Positions 12,061-22,900 of a stretch of DNA of 64,000 nucleotides are shown here, in pieces; positions within the stretch are counted from its first letter, which is position 1; each line of letters begins with the position of its first letter. The stretch lies in NCBI GenBank assembly GCA_037962975.1, contig CM075674.1:38826501-38890500 (forward strand). Reading direction: 5' to 3'. The notes beneath the pieces were generated by a model. The model was not told where the DNA came from, made no database searches, and saw only the letters and a list, made by a program, of their open reading frames with translations. The position numbers were made by a program, and so were the translations under genes. The DNA comes from Clitoria ternatea. Lineage: Eukaryota; Streptophyta; Magnoliopsida; Fabales; Fabaceae.

Positions 12061-13540
12061 CTCTGTGACTGCGTCCACTTGGTTAGGACTTTTGGCGGTT
12101 CAGTTTAAGTTATCTCTTTCTAATTAGTTATAGAAATAAAATTATATAAAAAGAATAAATTATTAATAGTTATTATGTAAATTGTTTAAAATAATTAAAA
12201 CTTTTAGTAAGTAAAAAAATAATTTTTAATTTTATCTTAATTTAATCGACACAACGACCAACTAAATAAATACTGAGATTTTTAATAAATACTGAGATTA
12301 TTAAAAATCGTCTTACCAATTTATAAAATATTACTTCCCGCCATCAAGCAACACACGTTGGGAATTGTTTTTTTCTTTTTTTGCCTTGATCAAGGTCACC
12401 AACCAACCAAGTCCTACAATTGTGTCCTTACCAAGTTGGCAACAATTCACGTTTCAAGTTATCTGCCTCGAAATGCATCATTCCATATATTAACAAAGTC
12501 ATTTGAAGCATTTCCCTGTAAGCATCAAGGTCCAACACAACGCTACAGCTCAACACAGGGTACGAAGCCATGCTTATTCTTTTTTGAATCTTAGTGGCCA
12601 CTTGTTTCATGAGACTCAGCGGAATGAGTGGTTGCATTCCTAAGCATCTCGTGACTCTATTTGGGTTCAACGAAAATCTCACATATCATGAGCAAGAAGG
12701 GTTCACCGATTTCTCCCGTTACCAATTGCACTTAGAGCATGTTGAACGGTGTTTGATGAAGAGGGTGTCGAGGATGAGGATAAGGATGGTTTGGTGGGTT
12801 GGGAAGTTGTAAGAAGGGACATGAGGGTTTCTAGAACTTCAATTGTTTGGTGTAGTTTTCATCGAAAATGGGGGATCGATGAGGTCGTTTTGATTTTGAT
12901 CGTCGTCGTCCAGCATGGCTTAGAAATAAAATTCGTTTGTGCTAATGCGAAGAGGATATGTGTCGTTGGGAACAGGCACCAGGGAAACTCTGAAGAGCTT
13001 TCTCCAACCATGTTACACGTCCTAAATTCCCCCAAAATATATCCATATGTAAATGTATATAATGCACATGTAAAAAACCAATATCAATCTCCCATTATCA
13101 CCTTCAAAAACAACACATTCAACTGCTATACTAACAATATAATCTCTCCTTACATTTTATCTTCACACTAACATTAACTGAAGCATATACTTGGCACTGA
13201 GTCAAATTATTAACAATAACATCATGTCATTGAATAACTGTGCTAGTGACATTGGTCATAAAGCATGGAACATCATGTCAATAATTGAAGTTGGTTAGTT
13301 CCATAATTATGGCATCATCAAGCTCACCGTTGGAAGGTAGGGAGAGTTGAGGAAAGTGATGATGTAGACTAAATGCTTAGTGTAAAATTTTTTAATGTAT
13401 CGATTAATTTTTAAATTTTGAAAGTATCTTTCAAAATTTAATCTCAACTGTTTTTTTAATGCTAAATCAATAAATTAAAATTAATGAAGCATTGCTAGAA
13501 GATTTCGGCCCCATCTTAAAATTTGTCAACAGAAAGCTAA
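12061..13540. other. Spacer, no recognised gene
   Basis: AT-rich to 12,340, then a more GC-balanced stretch (about 12,350-13,000) with overlapping open frames of 70-140 codons on both strands. None shows splice context or a family I recognise, and the frames shift against each other. It could be a decayed gene fragment; I cannot assign one. Confidence 0.4.
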
Positions 13541-13882
13541 AGGTTCACAAGAGCATACAAGAACGAAGGTTGAATAGTGTGACATAAATTTTTTTTGTAA
13601 AACGTTTCCCAAAAGACAAATTCTTGTTTAAAATTTTATAAAGCTAGTTCAAACAATTGTCTAAGGATCATTCAGAAAATGCTTCATTTGATTTTCAAAA
13701 ACCTTTTTAAGATAAACAAGTTTTTAAGCTCAAAGTCATTTGAAAAGAGATAATCAACACATAGAATATTATATTGGTTCACCTCAAACAAAAGGATATG
13801 TTCTTTGTCCCAACAAAAGTTTTATAAAGCATATCAACTCAACAATGCCTATAGAACTATGTTATAAGTATTCTTTCTTCAG

Positions 13883-13967
13883 TTAGCCTTTTCAGGCTAA
13901 CACCATAGACTTAGTATCTTCAAACTAATTAATAACAAGTATTATTTCCTCGAGCCTTTTCAGGCTC
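13883..13967. repeat. Pair of near-identical small hairpins
   Basis: TTAGCCT-TTTC-AGGCTAA at 13,883-13,900 and GAGCCT-TTTC-AGGCTC at 13,952-13,967. Both have perfect arms, the same four-base loop and 52 bases between them. They lie in what looks like a repetitive sequence left of the Tat element A. Confidence 0.6.
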
Positions 13968-14222
13968 TACAACATACAGTAGTATGAAAAAGAGATTTGG
14001 CCCTAAGTCTTACAAGCAAGACTCTAAGAAACTGAACTTAGATAATTGGACAACAAGTTCAAGATATGAAACAAAGAAAGCTCTTAAGATTATTATTTAT
14101 AACAACTTATCAAAGAATGGACAACAACTTGTTAAGCTCTTTAGAACTGGTTATGATTGCAACAGGAAAGCTTCTTGTTTCTCATAGATTTCTCAATTCC
14201 AATAGTTTCGACAACTTGCAAT

Positions 14223-14499
14223 CAGGGATGGCTTAAGGCCCAAGCAGCTAAAGCAAAGGCTTTAGACCATAAATTTTTTAAATCACTAATGTACTTTTAA
14301 AAAATAAAAATTATTTGATTTTAAAATTATATTTAAAAATAAATTAAAACTAAAATATTCTAACTGACTATTAATTTTAAGTGACTGTTAACTTTTTATT
14401 GATAAAAAAATTATAATAATTTTAATAAATTGTTTTATTAGTAAAAAAATTGTATTCTTAAATTTGCTTTAGGCCTCATAAATGCTTGAGTCGCCCCTG
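14223..14499. mobile_element. hAT-like MITE (277 bp)
   Basis: Terminal inverted repeats CAGGGATGGCT... and (on the other strand) CAGGGGCGACT..., AT-rich inside and without coding capacity. It is flanked by 8-bp direct repeats CTTGCAAT / CTTGCAAC (7 of 8 identical). The CAGGG ends and 8-bp duplication fit non-autonomous hAT elements. Confidence 0.75.
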
Positions 14500-14532
14500 C
14501 TTGCAACAAAGAGAAACTTCTCTTTATATAGG

Positions 14533-15334
14533 TGAACTGGTCTGGACCGGGGTCTAGGATCCGGTGTGGGACCAGCCACAAGAATATAGGTGTTTTAGGG
14601 TTTGCACACCGGAACAGTGTGTTTCCGATGTATCAATCCGGTCTCTCAGTGGGAGAGCCCGGTCTTGTTGTCCTGGAGATCCTTCACACCAACGTTTCGC
14701 GTTGCAGGGGGGCGAAAGGTGGTGCCACCTGCAAAGATTCTCCGACGCTCAAGTTAGAAGAGTGTAAGAACTCAATGAATACTCAAGCGGAGTAATAGTA
14801 AAGTGTGAGATAGAACAACGATACCTTGCATGTGTATTGAAATGAGCTATTTATAGTTGTACGTGAGAAAATGAGTCGTTGGATACAGGTGGGTCCCCTA
14901 GCTCTGATAGCGTGTACATTATGTCAATCAGGGTGGCTCAGCACTCATAATGTGTCAGGAGGGTAGGTCAATTATCAGAGTACGATCCTCTAGGAAGAGG
15001 AGAGGATAATCACCTTTTCCGCATAATCTGCTGACACATCCACTTGCTTTCTGAGGCCATTGACATGACATATTTTGCTACATACAGTATCTTCGCTGAT
15101 AAGTTATTAGGGGCTCTTATCTTGCTGTGACTGAAAAGCCAACAGTTATGTAAATGTTCTGTGAAAATGAACAAAGATCCGTTATAGAGAAAATAAGTGG
15201 GGCAGTCGTGAGATGAGGACGGACGACCAGACATCGGATATCCGGTGTGGTAAAGTTGAACCAGGACACCGGTTTTCCTTATATGAGGCCATTCTGACGT
15301 CACAAGATTAGGGGCCGGTATCCAGACCGGATCA
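14533..15334 (-). repeat. Copy A 3' LTR (left end)
   Basis: 802 bp, TGAACTGGTC...GACCGGATCA on the plus strand. A purine tract on the element strand (AGGGGACAGA, 15,335-15,344) abuts it and is the likely polypurine tract. Differs from the other A and B LTRs by roughly 1% private changes. Confidence 0.92.
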
Positions 15335-15753
15335 TCTGTCCCCTAGCTTGTATGAGGGACTGTTAAGTTGCTCATATGAGCTACACAACTCTAGAGAAGT
15401 CTGGATGCCGGTGGTACATTCTGGAAGGTCTCTGGAAGCTCTGTGGCGTCCGCTCTAATAAACGAGTGACCGCTCTTCTCGCGTTACGTACAACGGATTC
15501 AGACAGCATAAAATAAATGATTGAAATCCCAAGGGTCTTTGAGAATCGAAACCCTTGGTATTCGAAAAGTGGTTGAAGGCAGTAAATGCGCATGGCATGA
15601 TTGGACAGTAAATGCGTTTTTTACGCACGAGCCATCATTACCCAAGAGTGTAACCGTCGATTGGGTTTATTGGGCCTGGATTCAAACTGAAAAGGGGGCC
15701 CATTTTGCCAAAATGTTTACTGAAACGTTACCATTTTTGCGCTCGTACGTGAC

Positions 15754-15772
15754 GAAACGACGGAGTCGTTTC
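15754..15772. repeat. Conserved palindrome upstream of aORF (copy A)
   Basis: GAAACGAC-GGA-GTCGTTTC: 8-base arms with a three-base centre, about 90 bases before the TATA box. Present with 7- or 8-base arms in copies B and C, the centre differing in C. Confidence 0.65.
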
Positions 15773-15842
15773 AATTTGAAAAAGGTTGCGTTTTGATGCA
15801 AGCCTTGTGACCTTCGACGAAACACTATGCCTCTTCGTTACC

Positions 15843-15850
15843 TATAAAAA
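15843..15850 (+). promoter_or_regulatory. TATA box for copy A aORF
   Basis: TATAAAAA, 170 bases before the aORF ATG and outside the LTR, conserved at the same place in copy B. It suggests the antisense gene has its own promoter. Confidence 0.6.
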
Positions 15851-16019
15851 GGACTCTTAGCAGATTTTGGAATCCACTCTTGTTTTCAAGCTTAGTGAAC
15901 CTCTGCTCAAATTTCCTGGAAATTTCTCTGTCGTCTTCAAACTTCTCAAAGATCTTCTTCCTTTAGGTAACCTCCCTTTCCTTCAACTCCTTGCAATTTT
16001 TGTTCATTCTGTTTCCACC

Positions 16020-18686
16020 ATGCGCCCTAGAGCAGGCCACGCTGGTCCTTCAAACAGGGGGAGTTTTGGCTCTCGTGCCCCCCTTAGCCACCGTGGTGGG
16101 AGGATTCCAGCGAATCCTCCTGTGGCTGGGCCCCGTCGCTCAGAGAGAGCCGAAGCTTCTTCCTCACGAGCGTCCTCTTCCCAACGTCGCTCTGAGGTTC
16201 CCTTTGACTCGAGGGCTACCAGCCGCTCTGATGAAGGGTCAAGTGCTGAAGGTTACCTCTCTGACGATGTTGCTTTTTACCACAGTACGTGCACGTTCCA
16301 CCGTGCCTGCACAACTATGGACCTTCCAGGTCGTGGAAAACACCAGTTCTCCGCTCTGCTGAGGGGTGTGTCAACGTTGTGGCACACCGGCTTGACTGGG
16401 AAAAGCTCAACAGGGAGAAACCCTACTGCTGGGTAGAAGAGGAATTCCTAGAGATCCCTTCGCACCATGCGAGTGAGGAGGAATGCACGGTCTCTTTCCG
16501 CTGCAAAATATATTCAGACAAAAAGTACAAGGCGCGATACGCTGTGCTGGCACCACGTCCCTCTGAGAGAATATGCCACAGCGTCCTTGATGAGAGGTCG
16601 GTCTACATGTACGACTTCGCTTCTTGAAGTTGGGAGTACGCTTCCCCATGACGGAATTCCAGATGGCCGTCCTGCGCTTCCTAGACTGCACCCCCACACA
16701 ACTGCATCCCAATGGTTGGGGTCTAGTCCGGGCTCTGGAGGTTCTGGGGGAGCATTTCAACTTCTCCGCCACTGTGGCCAAACTGTTTCACTATTGCCAA
16801 GTGGTCCGCCGTGCTAATAAGAAGGGCGGCCTTGGGTTCATTACTCTCCGTAGTGACTCAAGGGTGATAAATTTCAAATCTTATACGGAATCCGCGAAGG
16901 TGGATGGACGCTCCTTCAAGCACTACTACACGCGGGTCCGTATTCAACCAAATAAGTCGGTCTTCTGGCGAAACAAGGAGGGATTTACCAAGTTTCCTCT
17001 TAGCTGGACGCACGAGCACTTTCTCCTTATGAGCCGTGCTTATTATACAGACGAGAGTGAACTCTCCTCTCACTCTGTTGAGGTCTTGAGCACCATGCAG
17101 ACGGCCTCGAAGACCCTCAAAGGATTTTCCAGCAGGCTCCTCTTGGCCGAGGACGACATCTGAAACACCTACCTCTGTAATATCCGCTCTTACTCTATCT
17201 GTGTTGTATAATTATTCCGCTCTGATTATTTTTTCTTCTTATGTGCTAACTCAACCTTTCTTGTTTTGCAGAACAAATCGAAAGAGCCTGCCCAGAGATG
17301 TTGTCGTTAAGGACCATGATGGCTGACGATGATTCCTCTTCTGAGGAGAATGAGATCCAGGCGAAGAGGAACGCCATCAAAACTCCCCTCATTCCCCTGA
17401 CCTCTACAGTAGGTGACGAGGTTCCTCTCTTTGATGAGGAGGCAACAGAAGAACCAGCTGAGGCCACTAGAGCAGGCGACGAAGAGGCCGTCCCAGAGAA
17501 GAAGAGGAAAAAGAGGCATCTTGTAAAAAAGGCAGATCAAGAAAAGCCCTCCTCTGATGACCCTGTGAAGAAGCGTCAGAAGACGGTCGAAGAAACTGGA
17601 TTGAAGAAGGACAAGGGAAAGAAGCCCGTTCCTGAATCCTCTGCCCCTTCTTCACAGAATGCTTCAGAACCGGACTCTGGGAATGGTCCTCCTCCGGCGT
17701 TTGATCCTCCGCGTGACTCCTTCCTTTCTCCTTACTTATGGTTTCAGGGGTCCATGCCTCCCACTCTTCCAAAGGCAAGGTATTGCCTCCGCCCCTCCCT
17801 CGACGCTGCTGGGGTCTGAGGTGCTTGTAAGGCCGGGCGTTGGCAGCTGGATGAACTGTCCGGCCTCCTTGATTCCCTGGGCGAGAAGGCCGATTACATG
17901 GAACAGGTTGAAAAACTTGAAGCCGAACTCGCGGTGAAGGAGATATGGGCGACCAAGCAAGCTGAAGTTCATAGGGGCGTGGAGTCAGAATTGAAGAAAA
18001 CCAAGAAGACGCTCCAGAGGAAAACTGAGGAGGCAAGCCAAGTTCATTTTGCGAACAAGGCTCTAGAGCGAGAAGTTGCCGACCTCCAGAAACAGAACAA
18101 ATCCATACCCCTCCTTGAAGAAGAATTACAACTGGAGAAGAAGAGATCAGCTAAGCTTGCTGACGATCTCAAAATTATGGAGGACGGTCGCAACAAAGAT
18201 CTTGGGGAGTGGGAGAGCCTTCGGAAGGAGATGCAAGCCCAAATTGATGAACTCAAGAAGGGTGGTGCGAGTGCTGGGCCTTCAGAAGAGGATTTTGCCA
18301 AGGTTCAAAGAAGATTAGCTGCTGCGAAGGCCAAAGCTGCCAAAGCCTTGGAGATATGCAAAAATGTGGCGTATGAATCCTTCGGCCTGGCCCTTCATCA
18401 AGTTTATTATCGTAACCCCGGAGTGCAGCTGAATTTGTACGGATTGGATCCGTTCTTCGAATTCCATGGGGGAAAACTTGTCGAAGTACATAAGGACGGC
18501 TCGCACCATGAACCCCGTGCATCTCTGTACGAACTGCCGCCCCTTCCAGAAGGTCAAAGTATGGAGCCGACAACGTCCACCGCTGCTTCTGGAGCTGAAA
18601 CGCAGGAAGGTGCCCAAACTGGAGCAGAGGACAAGATGGAGAAGACAGGAGTGCCCACTGCGGAGGATCAGGCGCCGGCCTCTTAA
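16020..18686 (+). pseudogene. Copy A antisense ORF (aORF), spliced, frameshifted
   Basis: Runs opposite to gag-pol. Exon 1 from ATG 16,020 begins MRPRAGHAG; the middle resembles the plant putative gypsy-type transposon domain (Transposase_28-like; FPMTEFQMAVLRFLDC, then YYTRVRIQPNK). A 95-bp intron (17,177-17,271) follows. Exon 2 has an acidic/lysine-rich linker, a long coiled coil (about 17,900-18,270) and a conserved C-terminal patch (NLYGLDPFFEF). One-base deletions near 16,335 and 16,627, a CGA-to-TGA stop at 17,161 and a TGA at 17,817 break it. aORFs of this kind are known from Tat elements; their function is unknown. Confidence 0.8.
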
Positions 18687-19199
18687 TTTCAGCTTTATTC
18701 ATAGCTGTGTACTGGGATCAGCTCCAGCTTTAACTACTTTGTAACCTGAATAATTTCCTATTTTGAGAATAAAATTCACTGTTGCTTCTCTTCAACTGCT
18801 TGCGTCGAATGTATGATTGTTGGATAACTTAGTGCTATACAAAACACTTTATTGTTTTCAATGCTTTGTGAATCCGTTCTGTGTGGTTGCCTAGCTGCTT
18901 AAAGCGTATTTATCACACTAGATTAAGATAACAAATTGTAACAAAGAAGCGACAATTAAGTTAAAGCATACCCTGTCCCCAAGTGTAAGTACATTGGGGA
19001 GGGAAATTTTATCTCAAGAATTACCTTTTAACTTCTTAAAAAGATAGAAATGCTCATCTGTCCTCGAAGATGTAGAGCGGGTACGTTAGCGTTCAACCGC
19101 TATGGGGTGGATATTCCACAATTGAGGACGGACACTGCCTTTGCATTTTGTTATAGTTTTGACCAGGGTAAGCTTTACGCCTTTCTCTTGAGGTTCGGT

Positions 19200-19765
19200 T
19201 TGGTCCTACACCTCAAGTCTTCACACGGTGTTCGGTTCGATCCTACTAACCGTACTTGGAGTTCGGTGCAATCCTACAATCCAAGCCTTCAACACGGGGT
19301 TCGGATCAGGGCTAATCCTGAACCTACTGCGCCTGTTACTCGGGGTTCAGCGTGATTTTCTGTATGAACCGGCCTACTGCGCCCAAGCCTTCGCATGGGG
19401 TTCGGTTTGTGGCCTTGAGGAAGGACCAGCCCTACAACCCATGTGTCTTCGAATGGGGTTCGGTTTGTGGCCTTGAAAAAGGACCAGCCCTACAACCCAT
19501 GTGTCTTCGAATGGGGTTCGGTTTGTGGCCTTGAAAAAGGACCAGCCCTACAACCCATGTGTCTTCGAATGGGGTTCGGTTTGTGGCCTTGAAAAAGGAC
19601 CAGCCCTACAACCCGTTCCACCTCAAGGAGTTACATCGTCAAAACACAGGATGTGTGATTGAGATCATCTGTCCTGAGGGGTCTTCATCAGTCCCTCGAG
19701 GAGTTACATCATCAACTACAGAATTGGTAGTTGAGTTCATCCGTCCTGAGGTGTATGCGTATTAA
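19200..19765. repeat. 3'-region tandem repeats, copy A (4 units of 58 bp plus degenerate units)
   Basis: Four 58-bp units (19,387-19,614) each with GGGGTTCGGTTTGTGGCCTT. They are preceded by degenerate units sharing GGTTCGGT and followed by two units of about 70 bp with GGAGTTACATC. They lie between the converging 3' ends of aORF and gag-pol. Tandem repeats in this region are a known trait of Tat elements. Confidence 0.88.
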
Positions 19766-19953
19766 ACTACGGCTATAAATCACAACACATAAGAAAAGTG
19801 AGAATGATAGGGCGGTTAAAATGTATTCTCATTAAAATTGAAAGTACATTACATGAAGAGCGTAGTTGGGGTCATGCCTTGTTAAAACCTTCTTGAGAAA
19901 ACCCAAAGGGAAAAAACTCAAGTAAGGAAAAAGAGTACACGCCGTCTTACCAA

Positions 19954-22900
19954 CTAGCTGTAATAAACACGTAAGTTCTGAGTGTTCCATTTGTTGTGGA
20001 TCGGAGTTCCATCAAGTTCTTCCAACCGGTATGACCCTTTTCCAGTCACTTCAGAAACTCTATAAGGACCTTTCCACGTCGGTGCTAGCTTTCCTTGGTG
20101 AGCGAATTTATTCCCCACACTTGCCTTTCTCAAAACAAGATCTCCGGTGTTGAAAGCTCTGTACTGGACACGTTTATTATACCGGAGTGTTGCCTTTGCT
20201 TTTATAGCCTGATCTCTGATGAAAGCCTTTTCCCTTAACTCCTGGAGGACGTCCAGTTCTGATGCCAAATTGGCGTTGTTATCTTCAGCTGAAAAATACT
20301 CCACACGAGCCGATCTTGTTTGTAGCTCCACCGGGATCATGGCCTCAACCCCGTACGTCAACCGGTATGGGGATTCGTTAGTTGAAGAATGAGGCGTGGT
20401 GCGGTATGCCCATAAAAAATGACATAGCTGGTCGGTCCATCCTCCCTTTGCTTCTCCCAGACGCTTCTTCAACCCCTTTAGCACTTCTCGGTTGGCTACC
20501 TCCGCTTGTCCATTGGTTTGGGGGTGTTCAACAGACGAAAATATCTGGATTATCCCCAGTCCTTCCAGCAAATCTGTGAACTTTTTGTCTGTAAACTGGG
20601 TGCCGTTGTCAGTCACAATCCGCCCTGGCACCCCGAATCGAGCTATGATATTTTCATACACAAAACGTCTTGTTCGCGCAGAAGTAATGTGCACTACGGG
20701 CTCAGCTTCGATCCATTTGGTGAAGTAGTCTACCCCCACGATCAAATATTTGATACCTCCTGGCGCAGTGGGGAATGGACCCAAAATATCAAGGCCCCAC
20801 TGGTAGAACGGCCAAGGTACAACAGATGAGGACAGCTCTTGGGCCGGTGTATGGTGGAGATTGGAGAATTTTTGACAAGCATCACACTTCCTAACAAAAT
20901 CTACAGAATCCTGCTTCATAGTGGGCCACCAATATCCAGCCCTGAGGACCTTCCTCATTAAGCTTCGGCCCCCAGCGTGGTGCCCACATTGCCCCTCGTG
21001 CACTTCCTCCAAAACTGCTTGAACCTCATCCTCTCTCAAACACAAAAGATATGGGACAGAGAATTTCCTTTTGTAGAGAACACCATCAACTATAGTAAAA
21101 TATGGCAGCTCCCTCTTCACTCGTCTCCTCTCCTTCTCATCAGTGGGCAGTTGACCATCAACCAGATAGCGAATATAGGGGATGACCCAGGAATCCTCAT
21201 ATGGATAGCTCACTATGATAGCGTTCAGAGAAGGGTACAGAGGTATGCTAGGTGACGTCAAAGTGCTTTGAACCACCGTTGTTGTGCTGTCGGGCTGCTT
21301 TGTACTTGCAAGTCTTGACAAGATGTCCGCTCTGGTGTTTTCCTCTCTGGGCACATGTTTGAACTCTAAAACTTCAAATCTTCCCTTCAACTCATTAACA
21401 CAATTCAAGTACAATTGAAGTTGCGGCTCCTTCGCTTGGTACTCCCCCTGGATCTGTGAAATCACCAATTGGGAATCACTGCACAGTGTGACTGCTGATG
21501 CTCCGATGTCAATCGCCGCACGGAGACCGGCCAAGCATGCTTCGTATTCAGCCTGGTTGTTGGAGGTCTTGAAATTGAATCGGAGGGAAATTTCTAGGTG
21601 CACACTATCATCACTTTCTACCACGACACCTGCTCCACAACCTTTGCTGTTCGACGATCCATCAACGTAAATGGTCCAATGCGCTCAAGGGGTGGCAGGG
21701 TCCGCCCCAGTTATCTCCACAACAAAATCAGCCAACACTTGTGCCTTGATGGCTCCTCGAGGCTCATACGAAATTTCGAATTCAGACAGCTCGATAGACC
21801 ATTTTATCATCCTCCCGGCGAGGTCGGGCTTGCTAAGCACTGAACGGAGAGGCAAATCCGTTCTCACCAGTACTGGGTGCGCGTGGAAATAGGGCCTCAA
21901 CCGTCGTGATGCCCACACGACTGCTAGAGCAGCTTTCTCAATCTTCTGGTACCTTCCTTCCGCCCCCTGAAACGTCTTACTAGTAAAGTATACCGGTCTC
22001 TGCCCTTCAGGGGTTTCTTTAACCAAGGCCACGCCTAGGGCTTCATCAGAGATTGCTAAATACAGGATCAAAATCTCACCAGGGTCAGGCTTAACCAGTA
22101 TTGGTGGACTCGAAAGAACGGCCTTAAGTTGCTGGAAAGCTTGTTCTTGCTCCTCTCCCCATTCAAAACTCTTGTGTTTCTTCAACGCCTTATACAAGGG
22201 GAAGGACCTGTGTGCCATCTTGGGCATGAAGCGAGCTAGAGCGGCCACTTTCCCATTCAACGATTGGACCTCCCTTAGGCTCTTAGGGCTCTGCATGTCC
22301 AGGATTGCTTGACATTTCCCAGGGTTGGCCTCGATGCCTCGTTGGGTCAACATGAATCCCAGGAATTTCCCAGCTGGAACGGTAAAGGTGCATTTTAAGG
22401 GGTTTAACCTCATGTTGTACTGTCGAAGCCTAGTGAAAACTTGGCGCAGATCTTCAATGTGGTCTCCTCCAGCGGGCGTTTTGGCTATAATATCATCGAT
22501 ATAAACTTCGACCAACCTGGTGTGCATCCCTTCAAAGACTTTGTTAATCATGCGCTGATAGGTAGCGCCGGCGTTCTTCAATCCAAAAGGCATGACGGTG
22601 TAGCAGAAAACACCACGGTCATTGATAAAGGCAGTTTTCTCTTGGTCTCCCTCCCACATCGGAATCTGGTTATACCCCGAATAAGCATCCATGAAACTGA
22701 GGTACTGGTAACCAGATGAATCATCCACCATGCGATCAATGTTGGGCAGGGGATATGGATCCTTGGGGCAGCAACGGTTAAGATCCACATAATCTGTGCA
22801 CATTCTCCATTTGCCATTAGCTTTCTGCACCATAACCACATTAGAAAGCCAAGATGAATAACGTATCTCCCTTATAAAGCCTGCTTTCAACAACTCCTCT

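Noticed and set aside
12358..13171. Possible protein-coding gene between the LETM1-like gene and the MITE
   Set aside because: Overlapping frames on both strands, no splice-supported chain and no recognisable family.
14533..14795. Open frames of 60-110 codons inside the LTRs (for example 14,532-14,795, 15,010-15,303 and their copies)
   Set aside because: They recur only because the LTR recurs, have no codon signal and overlap promoter sequence; treated as LTR, not genes.
16020..18686. aORF as an independent host gene captured next to the element
   Set aside because: Present at the same place, strand and spacing in all three copies, so it is part of the element.
19228..19765. Frames rich in GFGLWP / GSVCGLE units
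   Set aside because: Pure translation of the 58-bp tandem repeat.
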